This document shows positions 1 to 6,531 of a stretch of DNA of 18,796 nucleotides, one piece after another. The notes beneath the pieces were generated by a model. It ran no database searches, was not told where the DNA came from, and saw only the letters and a program-made list of their open reading frames with translations. Every line of letters begins with the position of its first letter. Position 1 is the stretch's first letter. A program made the translations under genes and the position numbers. This DNA is from Thermoplasmata archaeon (GTDB lineage Archaea; Thermoplasmatota; Thermoplasmata; Lutacidiplasmatales; UBA184). Location of the stretch: NCBI GenBank assembly GCA_030040035.1, contig JASHUJ010000102.1, forward strand, positions 1 to 18,796. Direction: 5' to 3'.

Positions 1-806
1 TTCGGCCCGCCGACGACCCAGGGGCTGTAGTCGAAGGGGAGGGAGTTGTTGTCGGCGGTGACGTTGGCGACGACGTAGTCGTAGGCGCGGGAGGTGTTCG
101 AGAAGTTCTCGAGGTGGATGCCGTTGGGGATCGTGCTGGGCCCGTAGAACCCGGTGAGGGCGAGGTCCTCGTAGACGTGGTGGTCGCCGCCGCTGGAGTC
201 GAAGAGGAGCGAGCCGTCCCAGGCCTCGCTCGCCGAGTTCGCCTCCGCCCGCAGCGTGAGCCCGCACATCTCGAAGTTGTCGATCGGCGCCGGGCCGTTG
301 ACCCGGATGAAGTCCGCGACGGACCCGTCGACGACGCGGTCCTGCGTGTAGTTCCAGAGGCCGAGTTCCTGGCCGGTCGTCGACGTGAAGTTCCCGACCG
401 GATCGTTCGGCATCGACAGGATGGTCGCGCCCGGCCCGACCCCCTGGATCGAGATGTTGCCGAAGCCGCGAAAGACGAGCGTCGCGTTGAGCACGTAGAC
501 TCCCGACTCGAGGTCGATCGTGCCCCCGCCCAGGGCACCGAGCGCGTTGTAGTCGTTCAGGAGCGCGACCGGAAGATCCGGGGTCGAGGGGGCCACTTTG
601 ATCACGTTCGTCCCCTGCGAGCAGTTCGCCGGGGTCGCACCGGGGGGCTGAGCGCCCCCACCGGGCGCGGGATTTCGGTCGAAGAGACCGTGCGCCCGCT
701 CGCCCGAGTCCGGCGCGAGCGCTAGCAGCCCGATCGTGGCCGAGGCGACGAGGAGCGCGGCCACGACCGGTAACCAAATGCGGTAGGAACGGCGGTCGGG
801 AAACAT
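1..806 (-). CDS. Secreted or membrane-anchored beta-helix (pectate-lyase-like) protein, 3' end outside window
   Basis: An open frame runs from an ATG at 806 leftwards off the window, giving 268 codons. An ATG at 830 would add 8 residues. The protein begins with a short basic segment (MFPDRRSYRIW) and one hydrophobic helix (about residues 11-31), so it is a signal peptide or signal anchor. A low-complexity Gly/Pro linker follows. Then comes a stretch typical of the N-terminal cap of right-handed parallel beta-helix proteins, with the pattern GGGTIDLESGVYVLN, then GFGNISIQGVGPGATIL. Several N-x-S/T sequons (NATL, NISI, NFTS, NYTQ, NVTA) fit an extracytoplasmic glycoprotein. I chose 806 because a TTTATA box at 838-843 lies only 8 nt before the 830 ATG but 32 nt before 806, which suits a nearly leaderless transcript. 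No catalytic residues can be assigned from this part. The substrate is unknown; adhesin-like and polysaccharide-lyase-like roles are both possible. Confidence 0.8.
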   Translation of the reverse strand, partial: MFPDRRSYRIWLPVVAALLVASATIGLLALAPDSGERAHGLFDRNPAPGGGAQPPGATPANCSQGTNVIKVAPSTPDLPVALLNDYNALGALGGGTIDLESGVYVLNATLVFRGFGNISIQGVGPGATILSMPNDPVGNFTSTTGQELGLWNYTQDRVVDGSVADFIRVNGPAPIDNFEMCGLTLRAEANSASEAWDGSLLFDSSGGDHHVYEDLALTGFYGPSTIPNGIHLENFSNTSRAYDYVVANVTADNNSLPFDYSPWVVGGP

Positions 807-823
807 CCCAAGAAGATATCCGA

Positions 824-840
824 CACGCATTGATGCGTAT
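824..840 (-). promoter_or_regulatory. Candidate operator, 17-bp dyad shared with the TrmB-gene promoter
   Basis: On the minus strand the sequence is ATACGCATCAATGCGTG. Its core ACGCAT-2-ATGCGT is a perfect inverted repeat (825-838). The same motif with only three differing bases occurs at 9711-9727. The site overlaps the TATA box of the beta-helix gene, the position expected of a repressor site. That the TrmB-type protein binds here is inferred. Confidence 0.45.
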
Positions 841-843
841 AAA
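838..843 (-). promoter_or_regulatory. TATA box of the beta-helix gene
   Basis: Read on the minus strand this is TTTATA. An archaeal TATA box centred about 26 nt upstream of transcription start would place the start near 814, just before the ATG at 806. It overlaps the outer end of the dyad motif at 824-840, so a protein bound there would block TBP. Confidence 0.5.
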
Positions 844-861
844 CGGGTTTAAGTTCCTTTT

Positions 862-894
862 GCCCACCGGCACGCTCGTTTCACGCCGGTGGGC
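862..894. repeat. Perfect 10-bp inverted repeat with 13-bp spacer in the divergent intergenic region
   Basis: GCCCACCGGC at 862-871 is exactly complementary to GCCGGTGGGC at 885-894. It sits about 20 bp upstream of the TATA box of the minus-strand beta-helix gene and is not followed by a T-run in either direction, so it does not look like a terminator. It may be a further regulatory site or simply a GC-rich hairpin. Confidence 0.45.
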
Positions 895-1252
895 GCGGCT
901 TCGAAGCAGGGACCGTCTCAGTCGCTCGGCGAGAGCGAGACGCACGTCGCCGGGACTGCTCCGAACTTGATCGGCCCCATCGCGGAAATCGGGTCGACAA
1001 CCACGGCTCGGACAAGGGACGAGGCGGCCGGCGGCCTGGTCGCGAAGCCGACTTGCCGCCCCAGACCGGTACGCTCGGACCCACAACGCCCGGGCCGGAA
1101 CTCCGTCGCCGGCCCGGTTGAGAACGCCCCACTCCAACACATGTCTGAAGGCGCTAGGCGGTTGGGTCCCCGTCCTTGGTTCGGTCCGTCCGATGACGGC
1201 TGGAAATCTGCCCGCTCGGGCGCCGCTCGATCGAATCGACCGTCTCAGAACC

Positions 1253-1260
1253 TATTTTTA
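1253..1260 (+). promoter_or_regulatory. TATA box of the kelch gene pair
   Basis: TATTTTTA stands out in GC-rich surroundings. Its centre is about 26 nt upstream of about 1283, so the transcript would begin 7-10 nt before the GTG at 1290 and the ATG at 1293. It probably serves both overlapping kelch genes. Confidence 0.6.
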
Positions 1261-1292
1261 TCACCCTCCGTGCTGATTTCGCTCCCGTAGTG

Positions 1293-3824
1293 ATGGATCG
1301 ACGCTCTTTGCGGGGGTACCGTCTTCTCCCACCGGATCCAGGGTCCCGGAGTCATCACCGGATCCGCACCCCCTCGACTCTGAGTTGGGTGGCGGTGCTA
1401 CTGATGCTGGGCGGGGGAGTTACCCCGTGGGCTGCGGCCGCGCCGCTGGCCCATCTGGACGCGCTCGGTTCGGTAAGAACGAACGCGCCCTCCGAGAGCG
1501 CGGCGGTTCTTCAGGTCGCGTCCGCGATGAGTTCACTGGAGTCGGGCCAGGGTCCCGCCCAGGGGCAGCCGATCCACTGCACGGCGGGAGCTGGAGGAGT
1601 GTCGGGTTCCTGCGGACATTCGGGCGCCTCGGCGATTGGCTCGGTCGACCCGGACGCAGTGCCCGCCGCCAGCCCTAATGCCAGTTGGGGAGCCTCGATC
1701 GTGTACGATGCTGCCGACGGCTACGTCCTCGTGTACGGTGGATCGGCCGGAGATCACACCTGGACGTACTCGAACGGAGCGTGGAAGCTGCTGCCCGTCT
1801 CGCCGTATCCGTCGATCCGCACGGAAGAGAGCATGACCTACGATGCCGCGGACGACGAGGTGCTCCTCTTCGGCGGCGAGTACCACTTGCCAAAGGTCGC
1901 GAACTCGAGCATCAGCAACGTGAGCTATTACAGCGACACCTGGGCGTTCCACGGCGGTCGCTGGTACAACATCACGGAACCCCAGGACAGCCCGACGGGC
2001 CGAGAGAAGGCGATGATGACGTACGACGGCGCGGACGGATACGTCGTGCTGTTCGGGGGATCCAACGCGACCTCGTACCTCGACGACACGTGGACCTTCA
2101 AGGGAGGTACATGGACCAACATCACGGGGCAACTCGTCGCGTCGAGCGCTCCGAGCTGTCGTGTCGCCGCTGGGTTCGCCTACGACGCCGCGGCGGGGTA
2201 CGTCGTCATGTTCGGGGGTTCCATCAAGATCGGCAGCTCGTGCCTGCTCGGAGCGGGAAACGAGACCTCGAACCAGACCTGGACGTTCTCGCACGGCTCG
2301 TGGTCGGAGCTGATCCCCTCGGCGGTGCCGCCGGGCCGAGGGTACGCGAACCTCGTGTACGACGCTCCCCTGGGTGGCCTGCTGCTGTTCGGCGGGATTA
2401 GCCGGTCCGACACCGCGCTTTCCGATACCTGGGAGTTCTCGCACGGCGCGTGGAGCCAGATCGTCACCGATCTCTACCCGACCGCCCGGTTCTCGGGCAG
2501 CATGGTCTTCGACGCGGCGGCGGGGAACGTCCTATTATTCGGGGGTCTCAGCGAACCTCAACGGGATGCCCCGATCCTCAACGACACGTGGGTCTTCGCC
2601 GGCAGCCGATGGGTCAATCTCACCCCGATCGGTTCGCCGCCCGCGCTGAGCGGGCTCTCGTTCGCCTACGACACGAAGGATGGCTTCGTCCTCCTGTTCG
2701 GCGGGGAGAGCACTGCCGGGGTGTATGAGAACGAGACGTGGAAGTTCCTCGGTGGCGTGTGGATGGAGCTCACCCCCCCCATCTCCCCGCCCGCGCGCGC
2801 CGATGCCTCGCTGGCTTTCGACACGGTCGCGGGGTACGTCGTGCTCTTCGGAGGGACCAACGGGACGACGGACTTCAACGACACCTGGGCCTTCGTCCGG
2901 GGGGTCTGGACCCCTCTCGTCACCGATCTCGAGGCTGCGCCCTCTGCTCGCGCGGGCGCGTCCCTAGCGTATGATGCGAACGCGAGCGAGCTGATCCTCT
3001 TCGGGGGCGTGGGGCCGACGGGCTATCTGGGGGATACCTGGACGTTCACCAACACTACGTTCCCGTACGCGAACTGGACCCAGGTCGTCGTGCCGGTCTC
3101 CCCGTCCCCGCGGGCCGAGAGCGCGATGGCGTACTATCCGCCGCAGCAGCTCGTAGTGTTATTCGGGGGGGAGAACTCGACGGCGATCCTGGGGGACACC
3201 TGGGTCTATTCGCCCGGAAACTGGACCAAGCTCGCCCCCTTCCCCGCGCCTTCCGCCAGGTTCGGCGCGAGCTTCACGTACGACACCATCGACGGGCTTG
3301 CCCTCCTCTTCGGCGGATCGGGCCCGGCCGGTCCGCTGAACGACAGCTGGATGTTCCTGAACGGCATCTGGACGAACATCACGCCGTGGTCCCCGCCCGC
3401 CCGCAGCTCGGCGGGGTTGGCCTACGACACCCCCGACTCGGTGGTCGTCCTGTTCGGCGGTTCGGGTACGGGCGGCGCCCTCGGGGATACCTGGAGATTC
3501 ACGGGCGGCAACTGGTCCCAGCTCCTGCCGACCGCGACGCCCACACCGCCGGCCCCACCGACCCCGGGCGTCGCGTCCTCGCACACGCTTGAGTACCTCG
3601 GGATCGCGGTGATCGTCGGGTTGGCAGCGGTCGCTCTCGTGTGGCTCGCGATTCGGCGGAACCGGGGGTCCGTACCGCCGCGCGAGGGACCGAAACCGTG
3701 GACACCGTCCGACCCGCGAGCAGCCGCGCCGGACCCCGCAGGCGCATCTTCCCCGGAACCGCGCCCGGGCGCCGCGTCGGCCGGATCGCCGCCGTTGGAG
3801 CCCGCCTCGGCGATCGATGACTGA
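1293..3824 (+). CDS. Surface protein with 12 kelch repeats and C-terminal membrane anchor
   Basis: The product is a large extracytoplasmic beta-propeller protein (843 aa from ATG 1293; a GTG at 1290 adds one residue). After an N-terminal hydrophobic export segment (about residues 28-50) and a 75-residue Ser/Gly/Ala linker, twelve kelch units follow. Each unit has the form YDAADGYVVLFGG, a short loop, NDTWTF, then GG-x-WTNITP. Twelve units fit two six-bladed propellers. A transmembrane helix (LEYLGIAVIVGLAAVALVWL) and a basic RRNRG stop-transfer sequence come near the C-terminus, then a Pro/Ala/Ser-rich cytoplasmic tail. N-x-S/T sequons are very common, especially in the conserved WTNIT turn, so the blade edge may be glycosylated. 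Kelch propellers bind proteins or glycans; galactose-oxidase-type catalysis cannot be argued because no copper-ligand set is evident. The stop overlaps the start of the next kelch gene by 8 nt, indicating co-transcription and probable translational coupling. Confidence 0.9.
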   Translation: MDRRSLRGYRLLPPDPGSRSHHRIRTPSTLSWVAVLLMLGGGVTPWAAAAPLAHLDALGSVRTNAPSESAAVLQVASAMSSLESGQGPAQGQPIHCTAGAGGVSGSCGHSGASAIGSVDPDAVPAASPNASWGASIVYDAADGYVLVYGGSAGDHTWTYSNGAWKLLPVSPYPSIRTEESMTYDAADDEVLLFGGEYHLPKVANSSISNVSYYSDTWAFHGGRWYNITEPQDSPTGREKAMMTYDGADGYVVLFGGSNATSYLDDTWTFKGGTWTNITGQLVASSAPSCRVAAGFAYDAAAGYVVMFGGSIKIGSSCLLGAGNETSNQTWTFSHGSWSELIPSAVPPGRGYANLVYDAPLGGLLLFGGISRSDTALSDTWEFSHGAWSQIVTDLYPTARFSGSMVFDAAAGNVLLFGGLSEPQRDAPILNDTWVFAGSRWVNLTPIGSPPALSGLSFAYDTKDGFVLLFGGESTAGVYENETWKFLGGVWMELTPPISPPARADASLAFDTVAGYVVLFGGTNGTTDFNDTWAFVRGVWTPLVTDLEAAPSARAGASLAYDANASELILFGGVGPTGYLGDTWTFTNTTFPYANWTQVVVPVSPSPRAESAMAYYPPQQLVVLFGGENSTAILGDTWVYSPGNWTKLAPFPAPSARFGASFTYDTIDGLALLFGGSGPAGPLNDSWMFLNGIWTNITPWSPPARSSAGLAYDTPDSVVVLFGGSGTGGALGDTWRFTGGNWSQLLPTATPTPPAPPTPGVASSHTLEYLGIAVIVGLAAVALVWLAIRRNRGSVPPREGPKPWTPSDPRAAAPDPAGASSPEPRPGAASAGSPPLEPASAIDD

Positions 3825-5061
3825 TCCCATGTCGTCCAGCCGAACGCGTCGCGCGGTCACGGCCTCTGTTCTGGTCCTGCTGGCCCTCACTCTGGCCGCG
3901 ACGCCGATGAGGACGTCGGCGGCGGGTCCCGCCGTCGGGGGGATCCCGTACTATCCGGCCCCGCGATCGGGCGCAGCGATGGTCTACGACCCGGTCGATC
4001 ACTACGTCCTGATGTTCGGTGGCTCCAACGGCGCCAACGACACCTGGACCTTCGCGCACGGTCGCTGGAACGAGCTCAACGAATCCATCGCACCCCCGCC
4101 CCGGATCGGCGCATGCGTGGCGTGGGACGCGGCCTCGGGCCACGCGATCCTCTTCGGGGGGGAAGCGGGCGGAGCGGGTGGGCCCTTACTTAACGACACC
4201 TGGGAATTCGTGCACGGGAACTGGACGGAGCTTCATCCGGCCGTCTCGCCGCCCCCGCTGGTCTGGTCGTCGTGCGCGTACGATGCGGAGGCCGGATCGC
4301 TCGTTCTGTTCGGGGGTTCGTCCGCCCAGAACGCGACCACCGCCTCCACTTGGACCTTCGCCGGAGGTGCGTGGACCCTGGCCCCGATCCACGAGACCCC
4401 CCGGCTCATCCCTCCGCGGTTCGGGGCGGCGATGCTCTACTGGGATCTTGGCGATTACGTCGACATGTACGGGGGCCAGGGCAACGCGTCCTCGCTGAAC
4501 GACTCCTGGCAGTGGATCTCGGGTCAGTGGCAGGAGATCAACTCCGGTGATCCGCCGAGCGGTCGGGTGCTCGCCTCCGTGGCGTACGACGACTCGGCGG
4601 AGTACGGGGTGCTCTTCGGGGGAGCCACGAACTTCTCGGGCTCCGCGAGCTCCTCGACGTGGATCCTGGGAGCCAACGGTCGGTGGGCGCCGGCCCGTAC
4701 CCCTCCGGGACCATCCGCCCGCGTCGCCGGCGCGTTCGCGTACGACGCGGCCGACGGGTACTTCGTCCTCTTCGGCGGCTCCCCTTCGAGCACCCAACTG
4801 AGCCCGGGACTGAACGACACGTGGTCGTATTCGGGCACCAACTGGACGAACCTTACCAGTTCGGCGGACCGACCCTTGCCCCCTGCTCCCACCCACTCCA
4901 CGTCCTCGGTGAGTCCGGTCGAGCTCGCGGCCCTGGGAATCGCGATCGCCGCCGTCGCGGGCGGGGTTTGCGTGATCGTGTATCGCCGATGGCGTCCGCG
5001 TCCTCCGACCTCTTCGACCACCTCCGGATCGAGAAACCCGCCCACGCCTCCGCCGTCCTGA
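3817..5061 (+). CDS. Surface protein with 6 kelch repeats and C-terminal membrane anchor
   Basis: This 414-aa paralogue of the upstream protein has exactly half the repeat number. A signal segment (about residues 10-32, rich in Val/Leu/Ala) is followed by six kelch units with the FGG...NDTWTF...GxW signature, then a Pro/Thr linker, one transmembrane helix (VELAALGIAIAAVAGGVCVIVY) and a short basic/Pro/Ser/Thr tail. Six units make one closed six-bladed propeller, so the upstream protein may be an internal duplication of this type. The ATG at 3817 lies inside the previous gene (ATGACTGA overlap); an ATG at 3829 is an alternative. No separate promoter is visible, so it should depend on the promoter at 1253. 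Its partner or ligand is unknown. Assignment to the kelch family is firm, the biological role is not. Confidence 0.9.
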   Translation: MTDPMSSSRTRRAVTASVLVLLALTLAATPMRTSAAGPAVGGIPYYPAPRSGAAMVYDPVDHYVLMFGGSNGANDTWTFAHGRWNELNESIAPPPRIGACVAWDAASGHAILFGGEAGGAGGPLLNDTWEFVHGNWTELHPAVSPPPLVWSSCAYDAEAGSLVLFGGSSAQNATTASTWTFAGGAWTLAPIHETPRLIPPRFGAAMLYWDLGDYVDMYGGQGNASSLNDSWQWISGQWQEINSGDPPSGRVLASVAYDDSAEYGVLFGGATNFSGSASSSTWILGANGRWAPARTPPGPSARVAGAFAYDAADGYFVLFGGSPSSTQLSPGLNDTWSYSGTNWTNLTSSADRPLPPAPTHSTSSVSPVELAALGIAIAAVAGGVCVIVYRRWRPRPPTSSTTSGSRNPPTPPPS

Positions 5062-5289
5062 GGTCGCCGAGCCAATTGGGGGTCGCGAGTTCGAGCGCAC
5101 GACTCGGTGCGGGCCCAATCCCCCGTCCGACTGCGATCCGAAAGGAGGCCCACAAATCATCCTACTTTCCGGCAGTAGCTGAGACCCCGCCGGCGACGTT
5201 CGCCCCGCGACTCCCTCGAGTTTTCGGTTCGCGCTGGCGTGTGCGGTCGGCAGCGTTTCCCTCGATTTCTCGGCGATAAACACCCCCTC

Positions 5290-5317
5290 GCACGGCCCGG
5301 GAAACCCCGAGCCGTGC
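5290..5317. repeat. Stem-loop, 7-bp outer stem plus 3-bp inner stem
   Basis: GCACGGC (5290-5296) is complementary to GCCGTGC (5311-5317), and GGG (5299-5301) can pair with CCC (5305-5307) around an AAA loop. It lies 50 bp upstream of the next TATA box. It could be the 3' end of the kelch transcript or a protein-binding site; no T-run follows. Confidence 0.3.
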
Positions 5318-5366
5318 TACGCCCTCTCTCGTCCTAGGGTGCATTCGGAGTTTGCTGAAACTAGAC

Positions 5367-5373
5367 TTTATAT
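5367..5373 (+). promoter_or_regulatory. TATA box of the secreted-protein gene
   Basis: TTTATAT with an A-rich stretch just upstream (GAAACTA) is the best TATA box in the window. It predicts a start near 5396 and therefore a 35-nt leader, unlike the leaderless genes around it. Confidence 0.65.
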
Positions 5374-5417
5374 GGAGGCACTCGCTCGCTCTGCCAAGCC
5401 GGGTCAGGCTGACAAGC

Positions 5418-5423
5418 AGAGGA
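5418..5423 (+). promoter_or_regulatory. Shine-Dalgarno-like site before the secreted-protein gene
   Basis: AGAGGA lies 7 nt before the ATG at 5431, inside the predicted 35-nt leader. It supports this start codon and SD-led initiation. Confidence 0.5.
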
Positions 5424-5430
5424 ACCGCAC

Positions 5431-6270
5431 ATGAGACTAATGGCAAAGATGGGAGTCGGGGTCGCCGTAGCATCGCTGATCGGAATGGCCTTCTTGGCCT
5501 TCCCCGGCGCGGCGGGGATCGCGCCCGTCAGCTGGGCGTCCAACACCAACCTGCCCCCCATGCTCGGGCCACCGAACCCGGGATGGAATACGGGAAACCT
5601 CTGCACGCTGTTCGAGAACACCTCGACCTCGGTGTACTGCTACAGCGGGATCTCGGGAACCCCGGTCGCACCGGCGCTGGTCACGTACAACTTCGAGAAC
5701 ACCCCGGCGACGGCTGAGGGATGGACGACGACCATCGAGGTCGGCGGTTCGTACGACTGCGTTGTGATCAACGTCCACAGCTTCTACTCGCACATCAACG
5801 TCATTCTGGACGGAAGCAATTACAACTGTGCGGGCGTGAGCCTCTCGGGCCCCCTGCCCTCGGGCGTGAACTTCGCGATCAACTCGGAGAACGACACGCT
5901 CTCGATCGAGCAGAAGGGCAGCGACTACAGTTCGACCTACTTCGTCTACGGGACGACGGTACCGGTCTCGCTGCTCCTCCAGGGAAGCGAGAACTACCCG
6001 ACGATCAACTACATCGGCACGGGTGCCGGGTTCACCCCCTGCCCGTGGGCGCTGGAGTCGAAGCCGTTCGTGGCCCCCGTCTCGCTGATCACGAAGGGTT
6101 CGAACAACCTCCTGAACCTGACCTACGTCAATGGCCCGGGCTACTCGGGCCTCGACATGGGCTACACGGTCGGAGCGTGGCCCGTGATGGGCGACTTGGG
6201 CACGAACAACGCGATCGGGACCGAGATCACCACGATCGCGCCGTCGGACTCCTGCGGCTACATCACGTAG
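5431..6270 (+). CDS. Secreted protein of unknown function with six cysteines
   Basis: I do not recognise a family for this 279-aa protein. It has a clear N-terminal signal (MRLMAKMGVGVAVASLIGMA, continuing hydrophobic to about residue 35) and no later membrane helix, so it is probably released or held at the surface by interaction. The mature part is rich in Asn, Ser, Thr, Gly and aromatic residues, has low charge, and looks all-beta. It carries six cysteines (in NLC, VYC, YDC, NYNC, TPC and DSC contexts), enough for three disulfides. Sequons include NTST, NDTL and NLTY. It has its own strong TATA box, an SD-like site and a T-rich terminator, so it is a single-gene transcript. The SD-led start and strong promoter suggest high expression. 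An S-layer-associated or matrix protein is one guess, with no motif to prove it. Confidence 0.85.
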   Translation: MRLMAKMGVGVAVASLIGMAFLAFPGAAGIAPVSWASNTNLPPMLGPPNPGWNTGNLCTLFENTSTSVYCYSGISGTPVAPALVTYNFENTPATAEGWTTTIEVGGSYDCVVINVHSFYSHINVILDGSNYNCAGVSLSGPLPSGVNFAINSENDTLSIEQKGSDYSSTYFVYGTTVPVSLLLQGSENYPTINYIGTGAGFTPCPWALESKPFVAPVSLITKGSNNLLNLTYVNGPGYSGLDMGYTVGAWPVMGDLGTNNAIGTEITTIAPSDSCGYIT

Positions 6271-6302
6271 GGATCTGGGGTGTCGAGCCCCGGAGTCAAC
6301 CC

Positions 6303-6322
6303 CTTCTTTCTTCCTCTTTTTC
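6303..6322 (+). terminator. T-rich archaeal terminator after the secreted-protein gene
   Basis: A pyrimidine tract with repeated T-runs (TTCTTTCTTCCTCTTTTTC), 33-52 nt past the stop codon, resembles the oligo-T intrinsic terminators of archaea. It is the most T-rich tract in the window. Confidence 0.6.
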
Positions 6323-6488
6323 ATCACCCCACGGGGCTCTCAATCTACCGGCTCGTCCAGACCGCAGCTTTCTTGGGTGCGCCGACGCGACGTGGGCCGG
6401 GAGCGTCCCACGGACGCCCCCGGTATGCGTCCGGGCCGCGCTGCCGACCTCGAAACGGTAGGTGACGCACCCGCTCGACAGACCACTC

Positions 6489-6494
6489 CTTATA
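6489..6494 (+). promoter_or_regulatory. TATA box of the DUF2079-HAD unit
   Basis: CTTATA centred near 6491 predicts a start near 6518, leaving about 14 nt before the GTG at 6532. GAGAGG at 6515-6520 is purine-rich but would lie at the very 5' end of the transcript. Confidence 0.5.
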
Positions 6495-6531
6495 CGGGCC
6501 GCCACGCATCGTTCGAGAGGATTCGAGGGAC

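Larger units (their letters stand above)
831..1292. other. Divergent intergenic region (462 bp) between the beta-helix and kelch genes
   Basis: Besides the dyad motif, the TATA boxes at 838-843 and 1253-1260 and the inverted repeat at 862-894, I see no convincing gene here. Open frames of 74-133 codons exist on both strands. They have no promoter or ribosome-binding site and no recognisable protein character, and they fit the random frames expected in GC-rich DNA. No tRNA-like cloverleaf was found. Confidence 0.6.
5062..5430. other. Intergenic region (369 bp) upstream of the orphan secreted-protein gene
   Basis: This gap contains the TATA box at 5367-5373 and a potential stem-loop at 5290-5317, where GCACGGC pairs with GCCGTGC and an inner GGG-AAA-CCC closes the loop. 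A ribosome-binding-like AAAGGAGG near 5140 is not followed by a usable start codon. No strong T-tract terminator for the kelch genes and no tRNA fold was seen. Confidence 0.5.

Noticed and set aside
114..725. Plus-strand open frame of 203 codons over the beta-helix gene
   Set aside because: It is antisense to a frame with a clear signal segment and beta-helix pattern, is composed of Arg/Val/Asp/Glu-rich random-looking sequence, and has no promoter.
889..1290. Plus-strand open frame of 133 codons in the divergent intergenic region
   Set aside because: It starts inside the inverted repeat, runs through the kelch promoter, has no ribosome-binding site or TATA box at a sensible distance, and resembles no protein family.
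2771..2780. Homopolymer C8 and several G7 tracts in the kelch genes as phase-variation switches
   Set aside because: The tracts are short, encode the recurrent Thr-Pro-Pro and Phe-Gly-Gly of the repeats, and are expected by chance at this G+C content. There is no evidence of length variants.
1293..3824. Galactose oxidase or another enzymatic kelch protein
   Set aside because: Only structural kelch signature residues are visible. No Tyr-Cys/His copper-ligand arrangement or extra catalytic domain could be identified.
5085..5115. GAGTTCGAG sequence resembling a tRNA T-loop
   Set aside because: No 5-bp T stem flanks it and no acceptor, D or anticodon stems could be built around it.
4186..5283. 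Minus-strand open frame of 365 codons opposite the second kelch gene
   Set aside because: It is a shadow frame. Its Arg/Gly-rich sequence mirrors the kelch repeats and has no domain character.
6504..6509. ACGCAT half-site near the DUF2079 transcription start (and ATGCGT at 6425-6430) as further TrmB sites
   Set aside because: Only single half-sites are present with no matching partner at the 2-bp spacing, so they do not rise above chance.
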